DNA of 64,000 bases from Thermasporomyces sp040195635. GTDB lineage: Bacteria > Actinomycetota > Actinomycetes > Propionibacteriales > Actinopolymorphaceae. The stretch covers positions 124,001-188,000 of the forward strand of contig NZ_JBEFTX010000005.1 of NCBI RefSeq assembly GCF_040195635.1. Reading direction: 5' to 3'. Both the position numbers and the translations under genes were made by a program. Positions 18,301 through 26,897 of the stretch are shown here, piece by piece (the stretch's first letter is position 1; every line of letters starts with the position of its first letter). The notes beneath the pieces were generated by a model. That model did not search any database. It saw only the letters and a program-made list of their open reading frames with translations, and was not told where the DNA came from.

Positions 18301-19620
18301 CTACCGGGTGAAGGTGTCGCGATGGACGCGATCGAGCGCGACGAGCACGGCACCTCGGAGCACCGGACTGTCCGCGACACGCGCGCCCGCATCAGGGGAA
18401 GCCGCCGGGTCGGGCACTGCCGGCCCTCCTACGGTGGCCGCGACGACCTGGGTCGGAAGCGGCACGGTGTCGGCCAGGCGCTCGGCCACCCGGTTGGCGA
18501 GCTCGTCGCCGCCGACCCGGCCCACCTCGCCCGCCAGGACGAGGAACCCCGGATCGAGCACCGCGCAGATCGCCGCCGCGCCTGCCACCACCCGATCGGC
18601 CACGGCGTCGAGGAATGCCGCGGACCCGGGCATCGCGTCGGGCCCGACCGCGGCCGCCACCAACGCACCCGGCGACGCCGTCCCATCGCGCTCGCCTTGC
18701 CCATGGGGCTCGCCTGGGCCGTCGGGTAGGTACGTCGCTGCCAAGTCGCTCACTGCCGCGCCACCGGCGGTGTACTGGAACGACCCGCCGGCGCCCGGCA
18801 GGTAGGCCAGCTCGCCCGCGCCTCCGGAGGCACCTCGCAGGAGCTCTCCGTTCAGGACGATCGCCGCCCCGATGCCGACGTCCAACCACAGCAGGGCGAA
18901 GGTGTCCCGTCCACGTGCCGCGCCGAGCCGGTGCTCGGCCAACGCGGCGAGATTGACCTCGTTCTCGACCAGGACCCGGTCCCCGTAGCGCCTGCGCAGC
19001 CCAGGTAGGACGTTGGCGTGCCAGGTCGGCAACGTCGCCACGAAGCTGAGGTCGCCCGTCGCTGGATCCACCAGCCCGGGCGTTCCGACCACCACCATCC
19101 GAAGCTGGTCGTCGAGCAGGCCGGCGTCAACGAGCGCTCCGTCGAGCGCCGCCCCGACGATCCGGTCGGGCGCGATGGCCGGGTCCTGACAGACGGCGGC
19201 CTCTCCCACCAGGCGGCCGGTGGCGTCGGTGAGGATCGCGACGACGCTATCGGCCCGGACCTCCACTCCGGCGACATACGCACGGTCGGCGACGACACCG
19301 TAGAGCGTGGCGTTCGGGCCGCGCCGTTCCGTCCCCGCTTCGCCGACAGGCGCGACGAGTCCCGCGGCCTCGAGCCGGTGGACCAGATCAGCGACCGTCG
19401 GCCCCGACAACCCGGTCAGGTTCCGCAGCTGCGCACGGGTCAGCGGGCCACGATCGAGCAGGAGGTCGAAGGCGAGTCGGTCGTTGATGAGCCTCGCGGT
19501 CCGGGGTGTCGCAGGTGCAGCTGCCGGCAGGGTCGACTCCTGCGAAGCCGACTCCTGCGAGGGCGATGCCTGCGAGGAGAGGGCAGCGGCTGTCCGCGAC
19601 CTGGTCACACCACTTTTCAT
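18301..19620 (-). CDS. ROK-family transcriptional regulator
   Basis: A 439-residue repressor of the NagC/Mlc/XylR type. The first about 35 residues are a Ser/Gln-rich leader with short repeats (SQASPSQESASQEST). A MarR-like winged helix follows (GPLTRAQLRNLTGLSGPTVA), then the sugar-kinase-like ROK domain with GTPGLVDPATG and LLWLDVGIGAAI. The zinc-binding CxCGxxGC motif of many ROK proteins is missing; AYLPGAGGSFQYTAGGAA occupies that place. It probably binds a sugar or sugar phosphate and represses the divergent MFS genes. An imperfect palindrome in the gap is the likely operator. It is probably co-transcribed with rpiB downstream. Confidence 0.9.
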   Translation of the reverse strand: MKSGVTRSRTAAALSSQASPSQESASQESTLPAAAPATPRTARLINDRLAFDLLLDRGPLTRAQLRNLTGLSGPTVADLVHRLEAAGLVAPVGEAGTERRGPNATLYGVVADRAYVAGVEVRADSVVAILTDATGRLVGEAAVCQDPAIAPDRIVGAALDGALVDAGLLDDQLRMVVVGTPGLVDPATGDLSFVATLPTWHANVLPGLRRRYGDRVLVENEVNLAALAEHRLGAARGRDTFALLWLDVGIGAAIVLNGELLRGASGGAGELAYLPGAGGSFQYTAGGAAVSDLAATYLPDGPGEPHGQGERDGTASPGALVAAAVGPDAMPGSAAFLDAVADRVVAGAAAICAVLDPGFLVLAGEVGRVGGDELANRVAERLADTVPLPTQVVAATVGGPAVPDPAASPDAGARVADSPVLRGAVLVALDRVHRDTFTR

Positions 19621-19634
19621 TAGGAACCCTGCCT

Positions 19635-19655
19635 GTTAATTTCGGCGCAAGTTAC
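19635..19655. promoter_or_regulatory. Candidate ROK operator, copy 1
   Basis: A 21-bp imperfect palindrome in the ROK/MFS divergent gap. The left half is GTTAATTTC, and the right half GCAAGTTAC reads GTAACTTGC on the other strand (7 of 9 matches). It lies 15 bp from the ROK start codon and 46 bp from the MFS start, where a repressor would block both. The element GTTAATTTCnnCGCAA recurs at 22394. Confidence 0.6.
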
Positions 19656-19700
19656 CCGCGTGACCCGCGCATGGCAACTACCCCAGTTCGAAGGACTCCC

Positions 19701-21035
19701 GTGCCGCAGCCGCAGGACGTCGGTGCTCGACGCCAAGCCCGGTCCGCTCGTGCTCCGTCGTACGCCCTCGCCGGCTTCTTCGCCATCGTCGGCTTCCTTC
19801 CGGCCAACTGGCTCGTCCGCGTCCCTGACGTCAAGGACCAGGTGGCGGCGACCGCGGGCGAACTCGGTCTGGCACTGCTCTGCGGATCGATCGGTGGGCT
19901 CGCCGCGACGTTCGCCGCGGGGCGGTTGTGCGTGCGCTTCGGGACCCGCCGGGTCCTCGTCGTGGCCGCCACCCTGCTCAGCACGGTGCTCGTCCTTCCT
20001 GCCCTCGCGATCTCGCCGCCCACGCTCGGCGCCGCCCTCGTCGGCTTCGGCGTCTCCCAGGCGACGTTCAACATCGCGCTCAACAGCACCGCGGTCGAGG
20101 TCGCCATGGACAGCGGCAACCCGCTGATGCCAGGGCTGCACGGCATCTTCAGCGTCGGCGGGCTGGCCGGCGCCGCGACCGGCGGCTACGCGGCGGCGCA
20201 CCTCTCCCCCGCCGTCCACCTCGGTCTCACGGCGGCACTCGGGCTGCTCGCCACCATCTGGTGCGGCACGATCCTGCTCCGATCAGTTCGTTCGTACGCC
20301 GGAAAACCGGATCGTGCGGTCCCGGGCACGACGACGAGCGCCGACGCGGGTACCGACGCTGGCGACTCCGCCCCGACCGACACTGGCACCGACACTGGCA
20401 CCGACACTGGCACCGAGCCTGTCGCCGGTCGGAAGGAGTGGCGCGCCGTCCGCTGGGTCGTGCTGCTCTTCGGCGTGGTTGCTGCCTGCACGGCGTTCAG
20501 CGAGTACGCCAACAACAACTGGGCGGCCCTTCACCTCCGCGAGGATCTGGGCGCGTCAGCTGCCGTCGCGGGATACGGATACGCCGCGTATGCGGGCGCG
20601 ATCGCGGCGGGGCGTTTCGCGGGCGCGTTCCTGATCCGCCGGCTCGGCGACACCACCGTTTTGGCGGGAGGCTTCGCCGTCGCGGGCGTTGGCATGCTGG
20701 TCGCCGCCTGGGCGGGACAGCTGCCCGGCGGGCTCCCGCTGGCGTTCGGCGCCTATGTCGTGGTCGGCGCCGGACTGGCCAACGTCTATCCCCTCGCCAT
20801 CTCGCGTGGCGGGCTGCTCGGCGGTCCCCGTGGCGTGAGCCGGGTCTCGATGATCGCCGGCCTCGGCGTGCTCAGCCAGGCGCCCGTCATCGGCTTCCTC
20901 GCCGATCGCGCGGGACTGCCGGCAGCCCTGTCGAGTGTGGTGGTGCTCACGGCCGTCGGGTGCTCCCTCGCCCTCGCCCTCCGCTTCGCCATCGTCCCGA
21001 CCACCCGACCCCAGGCAGCGAAGTCACCCGCCTGA
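19701..21035 (+). CDS. MFS transporter, YbjJ-like (copy 1)
   Basis: A 444-residue twelve-helix major facilitator, similar to the YbjJ/fucose-permease-like group. The N-terminal half has RVPDVKDQVAATAGELGLAL and the loop 2-3 motif GRLCVRFGTRRVLV; the second half starts at RWVVLLFGVVAACTAFSEY. The central cytoplasmic loop carries a Thr-Asp repeat from a 12-bp tandem repeat. I pick GTG 19701 because GAAGGA is 5 nt upstream, matching the layout at the paralog; ATG 19671 is possible. It is the first gene of a two-transporter operon facing the ROK regulator. The substrate is probably a sugar or related small molecule. Its last 35 bp, including the stop, are duplicated immediately downstream. Confidence 0.87.
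   Translation: MPQPQDVGARRQARSARAPSYALAGFFAIVGFLPANWLVRVPDVKDQVAATAGELGLALLCGSIGGLAATFAAGRLCVRFGTRRVLVVAATLLSTVLVLPALAISPPTLGAALVGFGVSQATFNIALNSTAVEVAMDSGNPLMPGLHGIFSVGGLAGAATGGYAAAHLSPAVHLGLTAALGLLATIWCGTILLRSVRSYAGKPDRAVPGTTTSADAGTDAGDSAPTDTGTDTGTDTGTEPVAGRKEWRAVRWVVLLFGVVAACTAFSEYANNNWAALHLREDLGASAAVAGYGYAAYAGAIAAGRFAGAFLIRRLGDTTVLAGGFAVAGVGMLVAAWAGQLPGGLPLAFGAYVVVGAGLANVYPLAISRGGLLGGPRGVSRVSMIAGLGVLSQAPVIGFLADRAGLPAALSSVVVLTAVGCSLALALRFAIVPTTRPQAAKSPA
20376..20416 (+). repeat. In-frame 12-bp minisatellite in MFS copy 1
   Basis: Three perfect copies of ACCGACACTGGC plus a partial fourth, encoding Thr-Asp-Thr-Gly repeats in the central loop of the transporter. Degenerate copies precede it. 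Confidence 0.9.
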
Positions 21036-21070
21036 CCACCCGACGCCAGCCAGCGACGTCATCCGCCTGA
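21001..21070 (+). repeat. 35-bp tandem duplication of the MFS copy 1 3' end
   Basis: Two adjacent 35-bp units, 31 of 35 bases identical. The first is the last 11 codons and the stop of the transporter; the second repeats them, including an in-register TGA, outside the gene. A third unit begins (CCACC) and breaks off. Confidence 0.9.
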
Positions 21071-21099
21071 CCACCATTGCCCTGTCAGGAGACCCGCCC

Positions 21100-22398
21100 G
21101 TGCCCGGAACATCCGCGACGAGCCGCCTGCCCGTGACCCGGCTCTACCCGCTCACGGTCCTCTTCGCCGCCGACGGCGTCCTCTTCGCCAGCTGGGTCGT
21201 CCGCGTCCCCGAGATCAAGGAGCAGGTGGGTGCGTCGGCCACCGCACTCGGACTCGCGCTGCTCTGCATGACGTTCAGTACGGCGGTGTCGATGTACGTC
21301 GGCGGCCGCCTCTGCGTACACCTCGGCACCCGTGCCCTCATCGTCGCGACCTTTCCCCTGGCCTGCGGCGGGCTGATCCTTCCCGCGCTCGCGCGGTCGC
21401 CGGTCCACCTCGGCGCCGTCCTCCTTGCGTTCGGCGCCATCTACGGCGTCCTGGTGGTCGCGCTCAACAGCGCGGCGGTGGAGGTCGAACGTGCGACCGG
21501 CCGGGCGATCATGTCTGCGTTGCACGGTCTGTGGAGCCTCGGCGGACTGGTGGGAGCAATCGCAGGTGGGCTCCTCGCCAACCGCCTCGACACGCTCGGC
21601 CATCTCGGAGTGGTGGCGGCCGGTGGACTTCTCGTCGTCGCGGTGACCGGACGGCGCATGCTCCGGTCCGCTGCGGCCGATCCGAACCGCGAGGCCACGA
21701 CGGCGCACGCCGCCGGTGCGGTGCCAGCCCTCGGCGCGGCAGAACCCGCGCCGGTCAGCACGGGAACGGGACGCCCTGCCGCGCAGCGGGCCGGCCTGCG
21801 TACCGTCGTGATCCTGTTCGGGATCGTCGCCCTGTGTACGGCGTACGGCGAGGGCGCGGTGGGCGACTGGGCGGCTCTGCACCTCCGCGACACCCTCGCC
21901 ACACCGGCCGGAATCGCCGCGTACGGCTTCGGCGCCTACTCGGTCGCGATCGCCGTCGGCCGGCTGACCGGCGGGTGGCTCATCGCGTGGTTCGGCGAGG
22001 CACAAGTACTGATCGGCGGCGCGGTCCTCGCCGCCGCCGGGATCCTCGCCACCGCATGGGCTGGCGGGTTGGCCGTTGCGTTCGGCGGGCTGGTCATGGT
22101 CGGCCTTGGGCTCGCCAACGTGTACCCGATCGCGATGGCCCGTGCCGGTGCGATCGGCGGATCGCGCGGCGTGGGACTGGCGTCGACCATCGGCAACGTC
22201 GGCATGCTCGGAGGACCGCCGGTGATCGGGTTTCTCGCCGACCAGATCGGACTTCCCGGCGCACTGAGCACAGTGGCCGTTCTGGCGATGGTCGCTGCCG
22301 GCCTGGGATTCGGCCTGCGTACGCACGCTACGGACCCACGCGCCCGGCGCACCCACGGCAGCAGTCCCGACCAGCCTGATATGGCTACTCTCAGTTAA
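21100..22398 (+). CDS. MFS transporter, YbjJ-like (copy 2)
   Basis: A 432-residue paralog of the preceding transporter, with the same features: RVPEIKEQVGASATALGLAL after helix 1, the GRLCVHLGTRALIV loop, and a C-terminal half beginning with TVVILFGIVALCTAYGEGAV. The tandem pair clearly arose by duplication. The start is GTG 21100 with TCAGGAGA 7 nt upstream. It is 64 nt after copy 1 and part of the operon facing the ROK repressor. Divergence of the pore-lining helices suggests different substrates or one acting as exporter, but this cannot be resolved here. The candidate ROK operator copy 2 overlaps its stop codon. Confidence 0.87.
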   Translation: MPGTSATSRLPVTRLYPLTVLFAADGVLFASWVVRVPEIKEQVGASATALGLALLCMTFSTAVSMYVGGRLCVHLGTRALIVATFPLACGGLILPALARSPVHLGAVLLAFGAIYGVLVVALNSAAVEVERATGRAIMSALHGLWSLGGLVGAIAGGLLANRLDTLGHLGVVAAGGLLVVAVTGRRMLRSAAADPNREATTAHAAGAVPALGAAEPAPVSTGTGRPAAQRAGLRTVVILFGIVALCTAYGEGAVGDWAALHLRDTLATPAGIAAYGFGAYSVAIAVGRLTGGWLIAWFGEAQVLIGGAVLAAAGILATAWAGGLAVAFGGLVMVGLGLANVYPIAMARAGAIGGSRGVGLASTIGNVGMLGGPPVIGFLADQIGLPGALSTVAVLAMVAAGLGFGLRTHATDPRARRTHGSSPDQPDMATLS

Positions 22399-22414
22399 TT
22401 TCTTCGCAATTTTC
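22394..22414. promoter_or_regulatory. Candidate ROK operator, copy 2
   Basis: A 21-bp element sharing GTTAATTTCnnCGCAA with the site at 19635; its half-sites match at 6 of 9 positions. It spans the stop of MFS copy 2 and lies 82 bp upstream of the protease start. AT-rich DNA follows, so it could sit in the protease promoter. Confidence 0.5.
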
Positions 22415-22495
22415 GGTTCTCTGCGTAAGCACCCGGTTAATGGGGCATTCTCAAACGGCGCGACCGGGGTGGGCTTCGGTCAACGGAGGACTGTC

Positions 22496-25400
22496 ATGCG
22501 ACTGCCCGGCAGTGTTGCGCGGGTCGTTCAGAAACCGGCCGCGGTCGCGGGCGAAGTGTTGCTCGCCGCCGCGATCGGCCTTGCCGGAGTGTCGCCACCG
22601 GCGATGGCCGAGGGTGGGCCGTCAGGATCCGACGAGGTGGGTGGGCTCGATCGCTCGGACCCGGCCCCCGACCTCGACAACCGCGTGGGTCGGGTCGCAC
22701 CGTCCGAGCGGCAGCTCGACCGAGTGGAGGCGCTCGGAGCCGACGTACGGTGGACCCGGTTCGGCACGCCGGCCTCGCTGGTGCCGCGCGGTTCGGCGTT
22801 CCCGTCGAGCCGCGCGGGCGGGCCGGTGGCGGTCGCGCGCGGGTTTCTCCGGGACAACCGCTTGCTCTTCCGGATGTCCGCGGGTGCGGTGCGCCGACTG
22901 GAACTGGTGCGCGCCGGGCCGCTCGCCAACCTCCGTTCGTCCCCCGGCGCCCGTGTGGGGACAGATCCGGCGACGGACGCCGACACAGGTGCCGTGACGG
23001 GTGCCGTTGCCGGCGCGCAGTCCGGCGTTCCCGCCAGCGGACCGCAGGTGGTCCTGCTCCGCGAAAGCTTCGGCGCCCTGCCCGCCGGCGCCGGTGGCCT
23101 GATCGCTCTCGGCGTCGTGGGTCGGGACATCACCTACGTGTCTTCCTCCGCCTTCGGCAGCGCGCCCCCGCCGGTTGCCGCCTCTCTCACCCCGACCGAG
23201 GCGTGGCTGTTGGCGGCCGACGCGCTCGGGCGACCGGTAGCTGCCAACGCCGTGGGCCCGGTCGCCCCGGCCGACGACCACCGGGACTGGACGAGCTTCA
23301 CGGTCGCCGGATTCACGCAGGTCCAGCAGGCCCGGCTCGTCGCGGTCGGCCTTCCCGCGCAAGGCGTCCGGCCGGCGTACGAGGTCAACGTCGTCGACGT
23401 CCAGGACGGCACCGCGCTGGCCTCTACGTCGTTCGTCGATGCGGTGTCCGGCGGCCTGCTGCTCCGGCACAACCGCGTTTCCCAAGCGCTCGAGGGGGAC
23501 GACCTGCGAGCACCGGTCCCGTCCGCCTATGGACCGGACTGCCAGCCGGGTTGTGGTGTACGCCTTGTGCGTACCCCGGTGAACCCGGTGTGGGAGGCCA
23601 TCCTCCAACCCTCGATGTCGGGGATCACGACCGTCGATCTCAGTCCGGCCACCAAGGGGTTCACCGGCGGAAACGCCGAAAGCAACAACGCGCTGACGTC
23701 GCCCGCCTGGACCAGCCCGCTGGCCCGAAGGGTCCCCGGACAGGCCGCCGACAACCCGGCGACGATGGCAACGAGATGGACTGACGCCTGGCGCCGCTCA
23801 GGATGTGACATCTCCGGCCTCCGCCCCGGTGGCAACGACGTCGGAGCAGCGGTCGCCAACGTCTTCCACCTCCACAACGAACTGCACGACTGGACGTACC
23901 AGCTCGGTTTCACCGAGGACGTCGGCAACCTGCAGCAGGACAACAAGGGGCACGGCGGGCTTGGTCGCGACCGCCAGACCGGCTTCGTCCAGGCCGGCGC
24001 TCTGACCGGCGGCTACCCCACCTATCTCGGGCGCAACGACGCCAACCAGGTCACCCTGCAGGACGGCATACCGGCCATCACCAACCTCTACCTCTTCCAA
24101 CCGGTGGCGGCCCGGTGGTACGGGCCATGCGTCGACGGTGCGCTCGATCCGACGATCGTCGCCCACGAGTACGCGCACGCCGTGACGAACCGGATGGTCG
24201 GTGGACCGGACGCCGGGCTCACGACCCCGGAGGGCCGGGCGATCGGGGAGGCGTGGTCGGACCTGCTCGCGGCGGAGTACCTGTGGGAGTACGCGCGTAC
24301 CGGCCCTGATGGGAGCTCGCCGACCGCGATTGGTGCCTACGTCGCCGGCAACAGGGTCCGGGGTGTTCGCGACTACCGGCTTGGGAGGAGCCCTCTCACC
24401 TACGCCGACACCGCCGGCACTGGCGACTCGAGCAGCACTGGCGACTCGAGCAGCACTGGCGACTCGAGCAGCACTGGCGACCCGAGCGGGGCCGAGCTGG
24501 TCAGGAACCGCGCCGGCGTCTGGGCCGCCGTCAACTGGGACATCCGTTCGGCCCTGATCCGAAAGTACGCCGACGCAGCCACGGCCGAGGGCGCGAATCT
24601 GGGGCGGCACTGCGCAGATGGTGCGGCGCCGGTGACCGCGTGCCCCGGGAACCGGAGGTGGGTGCAGCTGCTGTTCGACTCGCTCCCGCTGCTGCAGAGC
24701 GACGCGTCGATGCTGGACGCGCGCGACGCACTGCTCGCCGCCGACCGGATGCGCTTCGACGGCGCGAACGCCACCGAACTGTGGCAGGCGTTCGCCCGTC
24801 GCGGTCTGGGGGCCGAGGCTCAGCCATCGTCCGTCGGACACGCGGCGGTACCCGACTTCACGGTCCCGGACTCGCTGGCCGGCGGCGAGCTCCGGGCCGC
24901 GACGCTCGTCGTCGGCGCCTTCAGCCATCCGTACGGGACGCCGGTCCCGGTGCGCGTGTTTGTGGGGCCGGCGGCCGACCAAGCGGTCCCCGTCGCGGAC
25001 TCCGATCCCACGACCGGGCTCGATCGTGAAGTGCGGTTGGTGCCGGGACGCTACGCGCTCACCTGGTCAGCACCAGGGTTCGGTATGGGACGGGCGAGTG
25101 TGACGGTGTACCCGGGCCGGACGCGGTACCTGTCGCTGCGCCTACACCCCAACCTCGCCTCGGCCCGCAACGGCGCGGAGGTGACGAGTACACCGGCCGA
25201 TATCGGGGCGGAGTCGGTCATCGACGAGCGCGAAGGTACCGCCTGGACGATCACCAGCGATCACCGCATCGACCGCGACTTTCGATCCGTCCGGCGCCTC
25301 GACGGGGCCGGCGACGACAGCGCTGCAGCAGCCGGGGACGGGGCCGAGGGGGCCGAGAGCGAGGGGGCCGAGAGCGAGGGGGACGGAAGCACCGGAAACG

Positions 25401-25864
25401 GGAGCGCAGGGAACGGGAGCGGCGACGGCCGGGTCGCGGTCGCCGTCGACCTGGCCGGGCGCGACCCGGCATGGGTGCGCGCGGTCCGCGTCAGCGCGAT
25501 GACCCGTGACCGGTTCACCGCGCTGCGTTCGTTCGCCATCGAGGTCTGCACCCAGCAGCTGCTCGCTCCCTGCGCCGTCGACCAGCACGACCGGTGGCGG
25601 CGCATCTACACGTCTCCGGATGCGGCCTTCCCCGGCACAAGGCCGCGCCCGGTGACCCCGGACCTGACCTTCCGCGACTTCGACCTACCGGACAACCAGG
25701 CAACCCACGTGCGCCTCGTCGTCCTCGAGACCCAGTGCACCGGCAATCCCGAGTATCACGGGGAACAGGAGTCTGACCTGCTGTCGATGTCGGACTGCCT
25801 CACCTCGTCGAAGGCGGCCACCACATCCGTCGCCGAGCTCATGGTCTACGGGGTTGATCCGTGA
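22496..25864 (+). CDS. Secreted M36 (fungalysin-type) metalloprotease
   Basis: A secreted zinc endopeptidase of about 1122 residues. It has an N-terminal signal peptide ending near AMAEG, a propeptide of about 300 residues, and then the M36 core. The core shows HNELHDWTYQLGF and GNLQQDN, then the zinc motif HEYAH at residues 557-561 with the third ligand in GEAWSD near 584. A Gly-Asp-Ser-Ser repeat linker (18-bp repeat) lies within the core region after the zinc site. The C-terminus carries a PA/invasin-like segment and an F5/8 type C-like region (about residues 880-1120) likely to bind glycans or the cell wall. ATG 22496 has GGAGGA upstream. M36 enzymes degrade extracellular protein. A candidate ROK operator lies upstream. 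Confidence 0.88.
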   Translation: MRLPGSVARVVQKPAAVAGEVLLAAAIGLAGVSPPAMAEGGPSGSDEVGGLDRSDPAPDLDNRVGRVAPSERQLDRVEALGADVRWTRFGTPASLVPRGSAFPSSRAGGPVAVARGFLRDNRLLFRMSAGAVRRLELVRAGPLANLRSSPGARVGTDPATDADTGAVTGAVAGAQSGVPASGPQVVLLRESFGALPAGAGGLIALGVVGRDITYVSSSAFGSAPPPVAASLTPTEAWLLAADALGRPVAANAVGPVAPADDHRDWTSFTVAGFTQVQQARLVAVGLPAQGVRPAYEVNVVDVQDGTALASTSFVDAVSGGLLLRHNRVSQALEGDDLRAPVPSAYGPDCQPGCGVRLVRTPVNPVWEAILQPSMSGITTVDLSPATKGFTGGNAESNNALTSPAWTSPLARRVPGQAADNPATMATRWTDAWRRSGCDISGLRPGGNDVGAAVANVFHLHNELHDWTYQLGFTEDVGNLQQDNKGHGGLGRDRQTGFVQAGALTGGYPTYLGRNDANQVTLQDGIPAITNLYLFQPVAARWYGPCVDGALDPTIVAHEYAHAVTNRMVGGPDAGLTTPEGRAIGEAWSDLLAAEYLWEYARTGPDGSSPTAIGAYVAGNRVRGVRDYRLGRSPLTYADTAGTGDSSSTGDSSSTGDSSSTGDPSGAELVRNRAGVWAAVNWDIRSALIRKYADAATAEGANLGRHCADGAAPVTACPGNRRWVQLLFDSLPLLQSDASMLDARDALLAADRMRFDGANATELWQAFARRGLGAEAQPSSVGHAAVPDFTVPDSLAGGELRAATLVVGAFSHPYGTPVPVRVFVGPAADQAVPVADSDPTTGLDREVRLVPGRYALTWSAPGFGMGRASVTVYPGRTRYLSLRLHPNLASARNGAEVTSTPADIGAESVIDEREGTAWTITSDHRIDRDFRSVRRLDGAGDDSAAAAGDGAEGAESEGAESEGDGSTGNGSAGNGSGDGRVAVAVDLAGRDPAWVRAVRVSAMTRDRFTALRSFAIEVCTQQLLAPCAVDQHDRWRRIYTSPDAAFPGTRPRPVTPDLTFRDFDLPDNQATHVRLVVLETQCTGNPEYHGEQESDLLSMSDCLTSSKAATTSVAELMVYGVDP
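24418..24489 (+). repeat. In-frame 18-bp minisatellite in the protease
   Basis: Four adjacent copies of CACTGGCGACTCGAGCAG (the fourth has two changes) encode a Thr-Gly-Asp-Ser-Ser-Ser repeat just after the zinc-site helix region. Copy number can change without a frameshift. Confidence 0.9.
25349..25378 (+). repeat. In-frame 15-bp repeat near protease C-terminus
   Basis: Two perfect copies of GGGGCCGAGAGCGAG flanked by partial ones, encoding an acidic Gly-Ala-Glu-Ser-Glu run inside the C-terminal discoidin-like region. Confidence 0.85.
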
Positions 25865-25880
25865 TCGGCAGCGCGGTTCC

Positions 25881-25953
25881 GTGATCATGTTCGTGATCAT
25901 GAAGGCTTTCGGGCCATGTGGCCCGTTTCCTTCATGATCACGAACATGATCAC
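25881..25953. terminator. Nested perfect inverted repeat between convergent genes
   Basis: Two perfect 25-bp arms (25881-25905 and 25929-25953) enclose a second hairpin, GGGCCA-TG-TGGCCC, at 25911-25924. The arms themselves contain two copies of GTGATCATG. It lies between the convergent protease and the Rv2466c-like gene, so a two-way terminator is the simplest reading. There is no U-tract, as usual for actinobacterial hairpins. Another TGATCA copy follows at 25957-25963, so a dispersed repeat is an alternative. Confidence 0.7.
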
Positions 25954-26018
25954 CGTCATGATCACCGGCGACGGTCACGCAGATGGTCGCCCTGGGCAGT
26001 CGCCGGAGAGGCGACGGG

Positions 26019-26654
26019 TCAGTCGAAGACCGGGCCTCGCGTCCGGCTGCGCTTGAGCTCGAAGAAACCGTCCGTACCGGCGACGAGGAGTACGCCGTCC
26101 CAGAGCCTGCCGGCGTCCTCACCGCGCGGGATCGGTGACACGACCGGGCCGAAGAACGCCGATCCTGCCACCCGGATCACCGGCGTACCCACGTCGTATC
26201 CCACGAGATCCATGCCCTCCTTGTGGCTCTCGCGGAGGGCGTCGTCGTAGTCGTTCGTGTTGGCCGCGTCAACGAGGTCGGTCGACAGGCCGGCTGCCTC
26301 GAGCGCCTCCTCGAACGTGGCGCGCTCGCGGGGCTTCTTCTCGTGGTGGAAGCGGGTGCCGATCTCGGTGTAGTACCTGCCGAGGACCTCACTTTGGTCC
26401 TCGCCGTCCTTCTCCGCCTGCTGCGCGGCCGCGATCGCGATCCGGACCGCGCCCCACGAGGTCTCCAGGCCCTTCTTGTAGTCCTCGGACAGGTCTCGGC
26501 CGGAGTTGAGGACCGCGAGACTCATGACGTGCCACTGCGTCTTCACCGGACGTACCTTCTCCACCTCCACCATCCATCGGGAGGTGATCCACGCCCACGG
26601 GCAGGCCGGGTCGAACCAGAAGTCGGCGGTCTCTCGTTCATCGCCCATGCTCAC
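26019..26654 (-). CDS. DsbA-like protein of the Rv2466c family
   Basis: A 211-residue thioredoxin-fold protein of the family of mycobacterial Rv2466c, a mycothiol-dependent nitroreductase. It starts with ADFWFDPACPWAWITSRWM; the active-site motif is Cys-Pro-Trp-Ala, so the second Cys of the CPWC in Rv2466c is absent, as in many actinobacterial members. The cis-Pro region is VGTPVIRVAGSAFFGPVVS, and it ends with FELKRSRTRGPVFD. It probably uses a monothiol mechanism with mycothiol. The start is GTG 26654 or ATG 26648, two codons apart, each with GGAG-like sequence upstream. It is convergent with the protease and divergent from aminopeptidase N. Confidence 0.85.
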   Translation of the reverse strand: MSMGDERETADFWFDPACPWAWITSRWMVEVEKVRPVKTQWHVMSLAVLNSGRDLSEDYKKGLETSWGAVRIAIAAAQQAEKDGEDQSEVLGRYYTEIGTRFHHEKKPRERATFEEALEAAGLSTDLVDAANTNDYDDALRESHKEGMDLVGYDVGTPVIRVAGSAFFGPVVSPIPRGEDAGRLWDGVLLVAGTDGFFELKRSRTRGPVFD

Positions 26655-26897
26655 TCCATCTCCTCAGGAAATCCTCGGCACGTCCTCGGCACCTTCTCGG
26701 CGTACTCTCCGTACCTCGCCCACACCTTCTCCGCACATTTCGGGCATTGCATCCGCCGGCAGACACCGGACGCACACAGCGGCCGGAACCGACGACCCAT
26801 CATGGGCAACTTCACCGCCGACGTGCGACATTCCCCAATTGACCGGCCTGCGCAACTCTTTCGCGACGGCGACACCGCGCGTGGAAGGATGAGGGCT

